Below, piece after piece: positions 54,194 to 63,292 of a stretch of 64,000 nucleotides of DNA. Positions within the stretch are counted from its first letter, which is position 1. Every line of letters begins with the position of its first letter. The DNA comes from Chitinophaga arvensicola. GTDB lineage: Bacteria > Bacteroidota > Bacteroidia > Chitinophagales > Chitinophagaceae. The position numbers were made by a program, and so were the translations under genes. The notes beneath the pieces are model-generated. The model searched no databases, was not told the DNA's origin, and saw only the letters and a program-made list of their open reading frames with translations. The stretch is taken from assembly GCF_900110835.1 (NCBI RefSeq), contig NZ_FOJG01000001.1, positions 2,387,499-2,451,498 on the forward strand. The letters run 5' to 3'.

Positions 54194-55423
54194 ATGAAAA
54201 CATTAATCGGTCCTTTTGCACAGATCCTTCCTATGACAGGCCTCTCTCTCAAAGGCACCCTGCAGGATGAGCAGTTAACCGTGATTCCCAAAGGTGGTAT
54301 CGTAGTGGAGAATGGGGAGATAGTGGCGATAGCGGAATACAAATCTTTATTACAAAAGTATCCGGATAGTGAAATCGCTTTTATCGATACGCCACAGGTA
54401 TTATTGCCGGGGTTTATTGATTGTCATACGCACATTTGTTATGATGGTACCCGCAGCCGCGACTATGCCATGCGCATTGCCGGCAAAAGCTACCTGGAAA
54501 TAGCCCGCGCCGGTGGTGGCATCTGGGATTCTGTCACCAAAACACGTGTAGCCGACATCGTTACCCTCACAGAAAATACGGTGGCCCGGGCCAACCGGCA
54601 CCTGAAAGAAGGGGTGACGACCATAGAAGTAAAAAGCGGGTACGGACTGAGTCTGGAGAGTGAATTGAAAATGCTGCGTGCTATACAACAGGCAGGGATG
54701 CATACACCGGCTACGCTGATCTCTACCTGTCTGGCGGCGCATATGAAACCGCGTGACTATGAAGGTACCGAAGAGGAATACCTGCAATGGGTGCTTACGG
54801 AATTATTACCTGTCATACAACAGGAGCAGCTGAGTAACCGTGTGGATATCTTTATTGAAGAAACCGCATTTTCTGCGAAAGCGGCGGCGCATTTCCTGCA
54901 ACAGGCCATGCAGCAAGGCTTTGCGGCTACGGTGCATGCCGATCAGTTCAGTGCCGGCGGCGCGGAAGTGGCGGTAAATGCGCAAGCCTTATCTGCCGAT
55001 CACCTGGAAGCCAGCAGTGAAAAAGAAATCGCTTTACTGGCGAAATCTGATACGGTTGCCGTAGTTTTGCCGGGTGCTTCACTGGGACTGGGCATGCAAT
55101 ATGCACCCGCCCGTAAATTGCTGAATGCAGGCGCATGTGTGGCCATTGCAAGCGATTGGAATCCTGGATCTGCGCCCATGGGCGATTTACTGGTACAAGC
55201 CGCTGTGATGAGTGCTGCGGAAAAATTATCTACCGCAGAAGTACTGGCCGCCCTCACGGTGAGAGCAGCCCCCGCATTGCAACTGAAAGATGCCGGCCAG
55301 CTGATAGCAGGTTACGCGGCAGATCTGCAGGCTTATCCAACCGCAGATTACCGCGATATTCTTTATTATCAGGGCAAAATGAAACCGGCCATGGTATGGA
55401 AAAAAGGCGTTTTAGTACCGTAA
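54194..55423 (+). CDS. hutI: Imidazolonepropionase
   Basis: HutI hydrolyses 4-imidazolone-5-propionate to N-formimino-glutamate. The 409-residue amidohydrolase has the metal motif GFIDCHTHICYDGTRSRDYA, followed by the specific RIAGKSYLEIARAGGGI block, VEVKSGYGLSL-type segment, His in TVHADQFSAGG and Asp in ASDWNPGSAP. Length is typical. Its stop is two bases before the hutG start. Confidence 0.96.
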   Translation: MKTLIGPFAQILPMTGLSLKGTLQDEQLTVIPKGGIVVENGEIVAIAEYKSLLQKYPDSEIAFIDTPQVLLPGFIDCHTHICYDGTRSRDYAMRIAGKSYLEIARAGGGIWDSVTKTRVADIVTLTENTVARANRHLKEGVTTIEVKSGYGLSLESELKMLRAIQQAGMHTPATLISTCLAAHMKPRDYEGTEEEYLQWVLTELLPVIQQEQLSNRVDIFIEETAFSAKAAAHFLQQAMQQGFAATVHADQFSAGGAEVAVNAQALSADHLEASSEKEIALLAKSDTVAVVLPGASLGLGMQYAPARKLLNAGACVAIASDWNPGSAPMGDLLVQAAVMSAAEKLSTAEVLAALTVRAAPALQLKDAGQLIAGYAADLQAYPTADYRDILYYQGKMKPAMVWKKGVLVP

Positions 55424-55425
55424 TT

Positions 55426-56430
55426 ATGATAACAAAGGAAAGCTATCAACCCACAGATATCAGTGCATGGACCGGTCGTACCGATGGTACCGACCCGGAT
55501 CTGCTTCGCTGGCATCAGGTCGTTCAGGTAATCAACCTCTTACAGCAACCATTGCCGGCATTAACGCCCGGTCAGAAAGGAATTGTATTGCTGGGTTTTG
55601 CCAGCGACGAAGGCGTTCGCCGTAACAAAGGCCGTGTAGGCGCAGCTGAAGGGCCAGCAGCACTTAGGAAAGCTATTGCCAATTTCCCGGTTCACTTCAA
55701 CGCACAAACGCTGTTACTGGATGCCGGTAATATTATCTGTGTAAACGGAGAACTGGAGAACGCGCAACAGGTGCTGAGCGAGGCGGTGAAAGCCATTCTT
55801 ACTGCGGGTTACCTGCCTTTGCTGCTGGGTGGCGGTCATGAAATTACGTATGGTCATGCCAGTGGTATCCGGCAGTTTGCCGGAAAACGGCCCGTTGGAT
55901 TCATCAATTTCGATGCGCATTTTGATATCCGGGTGCCCGGAGAAGAAGGCGCCAGCTCCGGTACCGGCTTCTGGCAACTGGCGCAGGACGCCAAACAGGC
56001 CGGAGTACCTTTTCATTACCTCGCCCTCGGTATCCAGAAGAACGGGAATACCCGCCAGCTGTTTAATATTGCGGGCGAAGAAGAAGCTACCTATGTAAGT
56101 GCAGATGCGTTTCACCTGCAAGATAAAGACACGCTGCTGGCAGCTATTCAGCATTTTTTATCGCAGGTGGAGAAGGTATACCTGACTACCTGTCTGGATG
56201 TATTTTCGGCTGCGTTTGCGCCGGGAGTAAGCGCCACCGCCTACAACGGTATTCTGCCGGGAGGCTTGTTCCTGCAATGCTACCGCAAGATCATGGAAAG
56301 TGGAAAAGTAGCAGGTGTGGATATCGCAGAATTAAATCCTTCGCTCGATATAGATAATCGTACGGCTAAACTGGCGGCTTCTTTGATTTTTGAAACCGTA
56401 ATGGCGTACTGTGGCGAAGAGCCATTTTAG
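55426..56430 (+). CDS. hutG: Formimidoylglutamase
   Basis: HutG cleaves N-formimino-L-glutamate to glutamate and formamide, completing histidine breakdown. The start at ATG 55426 gives 334 residues; the open frame extends nearly 300 bases back into hutI but that part is not real. Arginase-family metal residues are in LLGGGHEITYGHA, INFDAHFDIRV and TTCLDVFSAAFAPG. In the last, the second Asp of the usual SxDxDxxDP is replaced (LDVFSAAFAPG), seen also in other formimidoylglutamases. Last gene of the operon. Confidence 0.93.
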   Translation: MITKESYQPTDISAWTGRTDGTDPDLLRWHQVVQVINLLQQPLPALTPGQKGIVLLGFASDEGVRRNKGRVGAAEGPAALRKAIANFPVHFNAQTLLLDAGNIICVNGELENAQQVLSEAVKAILTAGYLPLLLGGGHEITYGHASGIRQFAGKRPVGFINFDAHFDIRVPGEEGASSGTGFWQLAQDAKQAGVPFHYLALGIQKNGNTRQLFNIAGEEEATYVSADAFHLQDKDTLLAAIQHFLSQVEKVYLTTCLDVFSAAFAPGVSATAYNGILPGGLFLQCYRKIMESGKVAGVDIAELNPSLDIDNRTAKLAASLIFETVMAYCGEEPF

Positions 56431-56439
56431 TATACAGAA

Positions 56440-56465
56440 AGCGGCCGGTTTACAGGCTGGCCGCT
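56440..56465. terminator. Hairpin at the end of the hut operon
   Basis: AGCGGCCGG and CTGGCCGCT form a 9-bp stem (one G-T) ten bases past the hutG stop. The right part covers the last codons of the convergent CHAD gene. U tracts are poor on both strands, so efficiency is uncertain. Confidence 0.55.
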
Positions 56466-57277
56466 AAAACCTTTACCTGCCTGGCGCATTGTGCCAATTG
56501 TTCCTTCCTGTCTGTGTCCAGTAATTGCACCAGTTGTTGTGCATTCACCGGTAAGGTGATTTTCTCCTTTTTCAATTGTGCCACTGTAGCTTTTACAAAC
56601 AGTAATAATTCGCTGGTATCATGCCATTGTCCCAACAGTTCACCTGCCTCACGGGCCGGTGGCAGCAGGTGAACTGTAAAAGTGGCGGGTAGCAGCTGCT
56701 CAAGTATATTCAGGTGGTAGTATAACGCCTTTACTTTTTTTCTCACACCATGCCATACCGTATGATGCGCACGGCTGGAGGGGATAATAATCTGCTCATG
56801 TTGCTGCTTTAAGAAACCGATCAGCGCAGGCGTAGCTGCATCAGGATCGATGTCTGCAATAGCTGCTTTAAATCTTTCCGGCAGTGTTCCTAACTTTTTC
56901 AACGAACTGAATTTTACGGTTGCTTCCATCATTTCATCGGCGGTAGCCGCTTTGTTTTGTAGCAACAGGTGCGCAAAGGAAAAGCGCCAGTCCACTTTTT
57001 TCTCGTAGGCACGTAAGTGTTTTTCCTGTAGATGCGTATCCCTGGAAGCCCCGCCGATAGACTGTATCAGGCGTGCCTCTTTCAGGTGTTTGCCGGCGCC
57101 GAAGGAATAATCCGGCAGTTGTGTTACCAGTGAGAAAAAAGCGCGCAGTTTTTTAACGCCAACCCGCATGGCATGAATGGCATCTGCATCGCCGGGAGCC
57201 TGCTGCAGTGTGTTGTAGGCGGCTGTTACCGTATCGCATTCCTTGCGGAGATAATGATATAAAGTAGTATGTAGCAT
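56450..57277 (-). CDS. CHAD domain protein
   Basis: A 275-residue all-helical protein whose N-terminal half has the CHAD signature (DAIHAMRVGVKKLRAFFSLV) with conserved His, and a matching repeat in the second half (HHTVWHGVRKKVKALYYHLN). CHAD domains bind polyphosphate through their basic residues. A CYTH (triphosphatase) domain is often fused or adjacent; none is seen here, nor ppk or ppx. Cytoplasmic, single gene. Its 3' end forms part of a hairpin shared with hutG. Confidence 0.88.
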   Translation of the reverse strand: MLHTTLYHYLRKECDTVTAAYNTLQQAPGDADAIHAMRVGVKKLRAFFSLVTQLPDYSFGAGKHLKEARLIQSIGGASRDTHLQEKHLRAYEKKVDWRFSFAHLLLQNKAATADEMMEATVKFSSLKKLGTLPERFKAAIADIDPDAATPALIGFLKQQHEQIIIPSSRAHHTVWHGVRKKVKALYYHLNILEQLLPATFTVHLLPPAREAGELLGQWHDTSELLLFVKATVAQLKKEKITLPVNAQQLVQLLDTDRKEQLAQCARQVKVLAASL

Positions 57278-57373
57278 CGTTACTAAAGTTAACTATTTAA
57301 AACGAAGCTACCCTGAATTGACCCGGTAAAAAAAGTATACCGGGTATAGGCGTACCCGGTATACTTTCTGAAC

Positions 57374-58618
57374 TTATATTATTTTGATAATGTCCTGGCA
57401 TTCCTCGCTGGTTTTGCCGTTCTGTTCAATCACAATTTTATAGCTGCCTTTAGGCAAAGTAGCATCCACCTGGAATCTTACGTCGGAACCTTCCATGCTC
57501 TGGGCAGAAATACGGCCTGTTCTGACGTACACCGGACCGCCATTTACCGGCACAAATTTAACCGTAGGATCAGGTGTCATGCTGATATACTTTACAAGTA
57601 TCACCATCACATCATCCATCCGGAAGCTGGCGCCATCCGGATTACTGGACCTGTTAATTTTAATAATCGTGGGTTTATTGGCAACAACGGGGGCCACCAC
57701 TTCTATATCTTTAGCAGCGGATGTTTTATTGTTTGAGTTCACCTGTACGGTATATTTGCCACCGGGAATACCCGCCAGCTTAACTTCTATTTTCGCAGTG
57801 GTGGCGCTGACAATAGCTTCGCTGGGATAGTTGATCGTATAAACGGTACCATCGGCTTTTGACTTGAAGGTCAATGACAAGGTATTGCCTGGTGCAAAGA
57901 AACGGCCATTGATGGTTAAAGTTTCTTTTTGCTCTAAGGAAGCAGCGCTCAGTGATTCAATGATAGGGGCTGCCTGTACAATCGTTAATGTAACGGGCAC
58001 CGGCACGGCTTCGCCATTGATCACCACCTGAACGGAATAAGTGGCCAGGGGTAGAGTGGCGGGGATGTTAAACCCTATATTTTTATTATCAAGCACGGAG
58101 AAAATAGTAATCGCTGTATTCAGGGCGGTGGTTTTATTGGTGAGTATTACCTCCACCTTTGCCGCTTCTGTACCAAAGCCATTGCCTTTTAATAAAAACG
58201 ATCCGTTACCGGCTTCCAGTTCTGTAGGCCCAGTATAATTATCAACACTGAATTTGGCATTGTTAACCGTTGTTGTTACCTGGTAATCCTGTGTACTGCC
58301 ATCTTCTGCCGTCACTTTATAAGTCACTACCTTTGAAAAGTCGGCAGCTGCGGTATTATTAATGCTGGCCTTTTCTGAAATCGTAATAACCGGTTGAAGG
58401 GAAGTGACTACGGTACCATATGGCACACTCACTGTGATCTTTTTGGCGCCCTCATCTACGGTGCCAACCGCCTCAGGTTTTGTAGCGGTAAATTTAAACG
58501 ACAACACTTTTTTTTCGCTGCTTTTAGTCGCAGTTGCAGGTGGATTTTCACTCGTTGAGTCTTTCTTACAGCTAAACAGGCACAGCAAGATAGGGAGTGC
58601 GAAATTTCTGATTCTCAT
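57374..58618 (-). CDS. Surface lipoprotein with DUF5018-like and IPT/TIG domains
   Basis: From the ATG at 58618 a 414-residue lipoprotein (MRIRNFALPILLCLFSC, Cys17), followed by a K/S/T-rich linker. Residues about 35-120 look like a DUF5018-type domain (VSVPYGTVVTSLQPVITISE). Next come two or three IPT/TIG beta-sandwiches, each with a characteristic entry such as GSFLLKGNGFGTEAAKVEVI and ETLTINGRFFAPGNTLSLTF. It is 51 bases downstream of the TonB receptor gene and takes the place a SusD-type lipoprotein often has. Probably cell-surface, interacting with the receptor or its ligand. Confidence 0.8.
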   Translation of the reverse strand: MRIRNFALPILLCLFSCKKDSTSENPPATATKSSEKKVLSFKFTATKPEAVGTVDEGAKKITVSVPYGTVVTSLQPVITISEKASINNTAAADFSKVVTYKVTAEDGSTQDYQVTTTVNNAKFSVDNYTGPTELEAGNGSFLLKGNGFGTEAAKVEVILTNKTTALNTAITIFSVLDNKNIGFNIPATLPLATYSVQVVINGEAVPVPVTLTIVQAAPIIESLSAASLEQKETLTINGRFFAPGNTLSLTFKSKADGTVYTINYPSEAIVSATTAKIEVKLAGIPGGKYTVQVNSNNKTSAAKDIEVVAPVVANKPTIIKINRSSNPDGASFRMDDVMVILVKYISMTPDPTVKFVPVNGGPVYVRTGRISAQSMEGSDVRFQVDATLPKGSYKIVIEQNGKTSEECQDIIKII

Positions 58619-58668
58619 TTGGTTTTTATTAATTAGAAAAGCTAATATAAAGGCTTCTCTCATATGTA

Positions 58669-61446
58669 TTACAATCTTCTCCTTGCTTCATTACCTGCAG
58701 CATCTACCTGTTCTTTGTTGCTTTGCTTTCTGCCACTGGAAAAATTGTACGTGATGAAAATTCCAACATATCTTGTGTAGTCCAGCCGTCTTCTTATCAC
58801 GTTCCTGGTAAACTCGGGTGTATTCACTTCATATCCTGGTTGATAGAGATGAAAAGGATCCTGCAATTCTACGATAGCAGTTAGCCGGTCTTTCAGGAAA
58901 TTTTTCCGGATAGCCAGATCCACTTTGCCCACACCAAACTGATCGTAGATATCATGAAAATCGGCGCTGCTGTAATTGCCGGAGATCTCTAAAAAGTATT
59001 TGTTGGGCAGGCTGAATTTATTGGTGCCCCATATATTCTGTGTAAACTTCGACCGGTGAACTTCCGGATTACCATACACATCGATAGTCCGGTATCTCAG
59101 GGTAGTATTGGTATTGAATTCCCACCACCGGGTGATCTTCAGAGGAATGTACATCGAAAGGAAAACGTTGCTGTTGTCGTTCATATTCTCATCTCTGGAA
59201 ATAATCATATCTCCCTTGTTGGTCACTTTCGTAGAAATGGCATTGGCGGTATTTTGATAGCCAGCTGTGAAGGAGTACTTATTTTTTAACAGGTATTCCA
59301 GTTGCACATTGTTGCTGTAATACGGCAACAGGTTGGGATTTCCTTCCCAAACGGTATTAGGACTGGTATACGTAATAAAAGGATTCAGCTGCCTGAACCC
59401 GGGGCGTTCTATGCTCCTGTTATAAGCCAGCGTGAAAGCATGATCATCTGTGAGTCTCCGGTTGATATAGGCCGATGGAAACAGGTTCCATTGATTACGC
59501 CCAATAGTTTCACCGGTGGTCACAGACCTGCCGTTGTAATCGGTTTGCTCCGCTCTTAATCCAATTTTTACGTCCCATTGCTTAAATGATTTTGACAGCG
59601 TTCCGTAAAATGCAAGGATGTTTTCGTTATAGAGGAAACGGTTCGACTGTGAGGTATCCAGTGGCGCTTTATCATTCAATCCTTTGCGGAAGTCCATGGA
59701 ATAATCTGTTTTGGAACCGGTGTATTTGGCGCCTGCATTCAGTATCAGCGAATGCAGGAAATGTTTTTCGAGGTCGATGTTTGCCACGTGTATCATGGAG
59801 GTGCCGAGCGTTTTGGTAAACAGGCTGTCGGGCGGATGAAACTCAGCGCCTGCACTGTTCAGGAAACGGGTTTCTATTGCAGAAGGATCTCTCAGGCCAT
59901 AATAGATATAGCTGTAGCCAACATCCAGCTTGCTGCCGAGGGTATCCAGTTTATTCCGGTAAAACGCATTCGCCATCTGGTTGATGTAGCGGAAGTCGGT
60001 GCTTTTGGTGGTATTGAAGGAAGAATCGATGGTGTTGGCTTTTACCTTGTTCATATAGTCGATACCGGTAGTTGTGATGTTACTGATATCGCCCGGATTG
60101 GTGAACATGTTGTAACTGACGCCCACTGTTTGTTTATCACTGATTTTATAATCGACGGCTGTATTGAATCCCAGTGAATGATAATGCTCCTTATATTTCT
60201 CGGTCTGTTGGCTGGTAACGCCAGTGGCATTGATGGTTTGCTTCGCTTCGTCTTCATAAAAAGCAGGCACGCGTGCATAGTTGAAACTTCCCTGGAGATT
60301 GAATTTTCCTGCCCGGTAGTTTACAAACGATGATCCTTTGCCATTGCTGTTGCCATTATACCAATAGCCGGTATTGACATTGCCGGTAAGGCCGTATCTA
60401 TACTCGGATTTTAAGACAATATTGATGATGACACCTGCGTGCTGTGCGTCGTTTTCAGCGCCAGGAACGGCTTTTAGCTCGTACGATTTAATGGATTCTG
60501 AGGGAATAGACCGTAGGTAGGTGAGCAGCTGTTCTCCCGGCAGGAGGATTCTCCGGTTATCCACATATACCGTAACGCTTTCACTGCCACGGAACGTAAT
60601 GTCTTTTCCGTTTACATATACACCGGGAATTACGTTGAATAACCGCAGCGCATTTTCTCCTTTTTCATAAACGCTGCCTTCTACATTTAATGTCAATTTA
60701 TCGAGCGACCGGCTGATCAGCTGTTTCTTTTCTTTAATCTCCACTCCTTTTAACTGGATAGTGGGGCCGCTGAGGATAATATCCGGTAATTGCAGCAGCG
60801 CGTTATTGCTGATAGTGATCCGTTGTGTGAAACTATCGGTGAACGGCGACGCTGCTTTCAGCAGGTAATCGCCCTGTTCCGGAACTTTCAGGCTGAACCT
60901 GCCGCCGGTGTCTGCCAATGCAGCGGAACTGATATTGGGATTGACTATGCTGGTGACTGTAATCGTGACCAGGTCTACCGGTTTTTGATCCGGACCCAAT
61001 ACCCGTCCCTGCACGGTGTAATCTGCCTGCTGATGGCGTTTTTCGAGTAAAATATTATTCTCAATCTGGCGGAAGGAGAGGTTGGTATTTTTCAGCATTT
61101 CAGTCAGGAGATCTTCTATAGTACGGCTACCGGAAGCGATATCGAGGCCGGTGATTTGCTTTATTTCCGCTTTCCGGTAATAGAACCGGAAATTGCTTTG
61201 TGCCTCGATCATCTTTAGCCCGGTCAGCAAACTTTCCTTTTCCAGCTTCAGCGTTACTTTATAGTCGCTCATACGCTGACCGTGTACGGTAGCAGCTGTG
61301 AGCAACTGCAAAGAAGTGAGGAGGAAAAGCAATATGATAAAACTTACACGCATTAACCAGGTGATGAATTGTTTGTTTTTAAATAATATTCTCATGAGAT
61401 GTGCATATAACATCCCCTCATTCCACACGTTTGCAGAATTTTTCAT
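58669..61446 (-). CDS. TonB-dependent receptor with STN and carboxypeptidase-like domains
   Basis: A 925-residue outer-membrane receptor. After a long signal sequence (hydrophobic core FIILLFLLTSLQLLTAA) come an STN domain (residues about 60-140, LEKESLLTGLKMIEAQ, LLTEMLKNTNLSFRQIENN), a carboxypeptidase-like regulatory domain (VQGRVLGPDQKPVDLVTITV), a plug (VEGSVYEKGENALRLFNVIP, GKDITFRGSESVTVYVDNRR) and a beta-barrel. The STN domain would signal to the FecR protein encoded upstream. It lacks a partner SusD. The ATG at 61395 (908 residues) is an alternative start. Ligand is unknown. Confidence 0.88.
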   Translation of the reverse strand: MKNSANVWNEGMLYAHLMRILFKNKQFITWLMRVSFIILLFLLTSLQLLTAATVHGQRMSDYKVTLKLEKESLLTGLKMIEAQSNFRFYYRKAEIKQITGLDIASGSRTIEDLLTEMLKNTNLSFRQIENNILLEKRHQQADYTVQGRVLGPDQKPVDLVTITVTSIVNPNISSAALADTGGRFSLKVPEQGDYLLKAASPFTDSFTQRITISNNALLQLPDIILSGPTIQLKGVEIKEKKQLISRSLDKLTLNVEGSVYEKGENALRLFNVIPGVYVNGKDITFRGSESVTVYVDNRRILLPGEQLLTYLRSIPSESIKSYELKAVPGAENDAQHAGVIINIVLKSEYRYGLTGNVNTGYWYNGNSNGKGSSFVNYRAGKFNLQGSFNYARVPAFYEDEAKQTINATGVTSQQTEKYKEHYHSLGFNTAVDYKISDKQTVGVSYNMFTNPGDISNITTTGIDYMNKVKANTIDSSFNTTKSTDFRYINQMANAFYRNKLDTLGSKLDVGYSYIYYGLRDPSAIETRFLNSAGAEFHPPDSLFTKTLGTSMIHVANIDLEKHFLHSLILNAGAKYTGSKTDYSMDFRKGLNDKAPLDTSQSNRFLYNENILAFYGTLSKSFKQWDVKIGLRAEQTDYNGRSVTTGETIGRNQWNLFPSAYINRRLTDDHAFTLAYNRSIERPGFRQLNPFITYTSPNTVWEGNPNLLPYYSNNVQLEYLLKNKYSFTAGYQNTANAISTKVTNKGDMIISRDENMNDNSNVFLSMYIPLKITRWWEFNTNTTLRYRTIDVYGNPEVHRSKFTQNIWGTNKFSLPNKYFLEISGNYSSADFHDIYDQFGVGKVDLAIRKNFLKDRLTAIVELQDPFHLYQPGYEVNTPEFTRNVIRRRLDYTRYVGIFITYNFSSGRKQSNKEQVDAAGNEARRRL

Positions 61447-61500
61447 AATTTTAAAATGTTTTAAGTGATTCCGAATTGTTTAAAGCACCGGTTATCCGGG

Positions 61501-61541
61501 AACCTGTAAGCCGATGGCCGTCGGTTTACAGGTTATTTTTT
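61501..61541. other. Hairpin between fecR and the TonB receptor gene
   Basis: AACCTGTAAGCCGA and TCGGTTTACAGGTT form a 14-bp stem with one G-T around TGGCCG. The T tract (ATTTTTT) is on the plus-strand side, so it would terminate plus-strand transcripts, whereas all genes here are on the minus strand. In the minus-strand message it is an intercistronic stem-loop without U tract. Confidence 0.6.
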
Positions 61542-61591
61542 GTTGATACGCCACTGAAGGCTTTCCTGTATAAATAGATTTTAATGATGCG

Positions 61592-62572
61592 TTATTCGGT
61601 GCATCCATCTCCGTAAATAACAATCAGTCCATCCGGTTTCCTTTGCCAGGTGGCGTTATTAAAGCCGGTGATGACATCCAGTATTTTATCCAGCTGATCC
61701 CCTTTCAGGGTACTTCCACTAAAGCGGCAGGCTTTTAATTTTTCATTGTTAAAGCTGATTTTTACATGAAAGTGTTGTTGTAATTGCAGGGCGGCATCGG
61801 CAAAAGTGATATCGTCGAACGACATTTCGTTGCCTTGCCAGGCGATAACCGTATTGGCATTCACTGTTTTCTCCGCAAATTTGCCACTCACCAGGTCCAG
61901 GCTGATCTGTTGGTTACTGGTAAGAATACCTAACAGTTTACCAGCATCTTCCACACTCACTTTTCCTTTGCTCACGGTTACTTCCACTGTTTGCTGGTCT
62001 TTGTCTGCTTTAATATTAAACGCTGTTCCCAATACAGTGGTGAGTACTTTCCCGGTATGAATAAGGAAAGGTTTGGCGGGGTCATGTTGTACATCGAAAT
62101 AGGCTTCTCCCGATAGATAAACTTCTCTTGCTTTTTCGCTGAATACAGCAGGATACTTTAATTCGGCGCCTGCATTGAGCCATACCCTGCTGCCATCTGC
62201 CAGTGTGATCTGTTTTTTCTGATCCCTGGGGATGGATACCACAGCGAGGTCTTTGGGCAAAGCCGGTTGCCCGGAAAACCTTGACCACACCGCAAATACT
62301 ACTAATAACACGGCCGCGGCTCCCGCTAGTTTGTACCATAGGTAGCGGTGCGATGGAACCAACTTTCTTACCGGCTGATTACTTCCGATCGTTGCTTTCA
62401 CGTCCGTGAGTACATCGGCCAGCCATTGTTCTTTATCAGCGGGGGCCAGGCGTTGCCAGGCAGGATCTGCTACCCCGTTTTCTGCCAGCCATTTTTCAAT
62501 CAGCTGGTTTTCTTCAACGGTAGTGTTGCCTTGCCGGTAGCGGTCTAACAACGCTTCTATATTGCGGTTCAT
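61592..62572 (-). CDS. FecR family anti-sigma regulator
   Basis: Read from the ATG at 62572 this has 326 residues (MNRNIEALLDRYRQGNTTVE), with a cytoplasmic N-terminal part containing the ENQLIEKWLAENG helix, one membrane helix (YKLAGAAAVLLVVFAVWSRF) and a periplasmic FecR domain (VYLSGEAYFDVQHDPAKPFL, IHTGKVLTTVLGTAFNIKAD). It ends in a short secretin-like domain (AALQLQQHFHVKISFNNEKL). It relays the ligand-bound state of the TonB receptor to the sigma factor encoded upstream. Confidence 0.92.
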   Translation of the reverse strand: MNRNIEALLDRYRQGNTTVEENQLIEKWLAENGVADPAWQRLAPADKEQWLADVLTDVKATIGSNQPVRKLVPSHRYLWYKLAGAAAVLLVVFAVWSRFSGQPALPKDLAVVSIPRDQKKQITLADGSRVWLNAGAELKYPAVFSEKAREVYLSGEAYFDVQHDPAKPFLIHTGKVLTTVLGTAFNIKADKDQQTVEVTVSKGKVSVEDAGKLLGILTSNQQISLDLVSGKFAEKTVNANTVIAWQGNEMSFDDITFADAALQLQQHFHVKISFNNEKLKACRFSGSTLKGDQLDKILDVITGFNNATWQRKPDGLIVIYGDGCTE

Positions 62573-62646
62573 GACATCGGATTTCACAATAGCCGTATGA
62601 ACCAGCATGTAGTACTATAAAAAAATAAAATTTTTTCCGGGAGATA

Positions 62647-63231
62647 TCAATGCAGGCACCACGCGACCAGTGCAGATGCAGACAGGAGTGTCAATGACTC
62701 GCGCAGATGTTTCAGCGCAACGGTGAGTTGATTTTTTACAGTTTGTTCAGATAGCTGGAGTTTATCCGCTATTTCGGGAATGCTGAGATGCGCTTCCCGG
62801 CTCAATAGGTAAATCTCTTTTACTCTTGGCGATAGTTTGTCCAGCGCCTTTGCAAAGTGTTCCTTCAGTTTTTTTACGGCCATCTGTTGCTCTGGTGCGG
62901 CTGCCAGGCTGGTTTGCAGCGCCAGCATCATTTCTGTGTAATCTTCCCGGGTAATATTTTTCCGGATCTTGTCGATCACCCGGTAGCGGACAAGTGTAAA
63001 AAGGTAAGCTTCTAAATTCCGGGTGATGGTTAACGTTTTTCTTTCTTCCCACAACTTTACAAAAACATCGTGGATGATATCGCGTGGTTCTTCGAGGTTA
63101 TATAGTTTGGCACTTGCAAATCCCGTCAGCTTTTCAGCATAGCGGTGGTAGATCTCTGTGAAAGCAGCGTCATCGCTGTCTTTCAGGAGATCTACCAGCT
63201 GCAGATCAGTGAAGGAATAGTATGTGGTCAT
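62647..63231 (-). CDS. ECF RNA polymerase sigma factor (FecI-like)
   Basis: A 194-residue extracytoplasmic-function sigma factor. Region 2 contains AFTEIYHRYAEKLTGFA and EPRDIIHDVFVKLWEERKTL; region 4 contains LPRVKEIYLLSRE-type sequence and the HTH LSIPEIADKLQLSEQTVKNQ. It starts the sigma - FecR - TonB receptor - TIG lipoprotein unit and is expected to direct transcription of the receptor. This is the usual Bacteroidota arrangement for nutrient-responsive receptors. Confidence 0.93.
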   Translation of the reverse strand: MTTYYSFTDLQLVDLLKDSDDAAFTEIYHRYAEKLTGFASAKLYNLEEPRDIIHDVFVKLWEERKTLTITRNLEAYLFTLVRYRVIDKIRKNITREDYTEMMLALQTSLAAAPEQQMAVKKLKEHFAKALDKLSPRVKEIYLLSREAHLSIPEIADKLQLSEQTVKNQLTVALKHLRESLTLLSASALVAWCLH

Positions 63232-63292
63232 TTTTTTACGTTCCGGGCAAGTTACAGGAAATGGAGGTTCCCTGCAAACGCGATTCCACTGT

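Noticed and set aside
55135..55425. 97-codon N-terminal extension of hutG
   Set aside because: It overlaps the conserved 3' part of hutI in another frame; the ATG at 55426 gives the normal formimidoylglutamase N-terminus.
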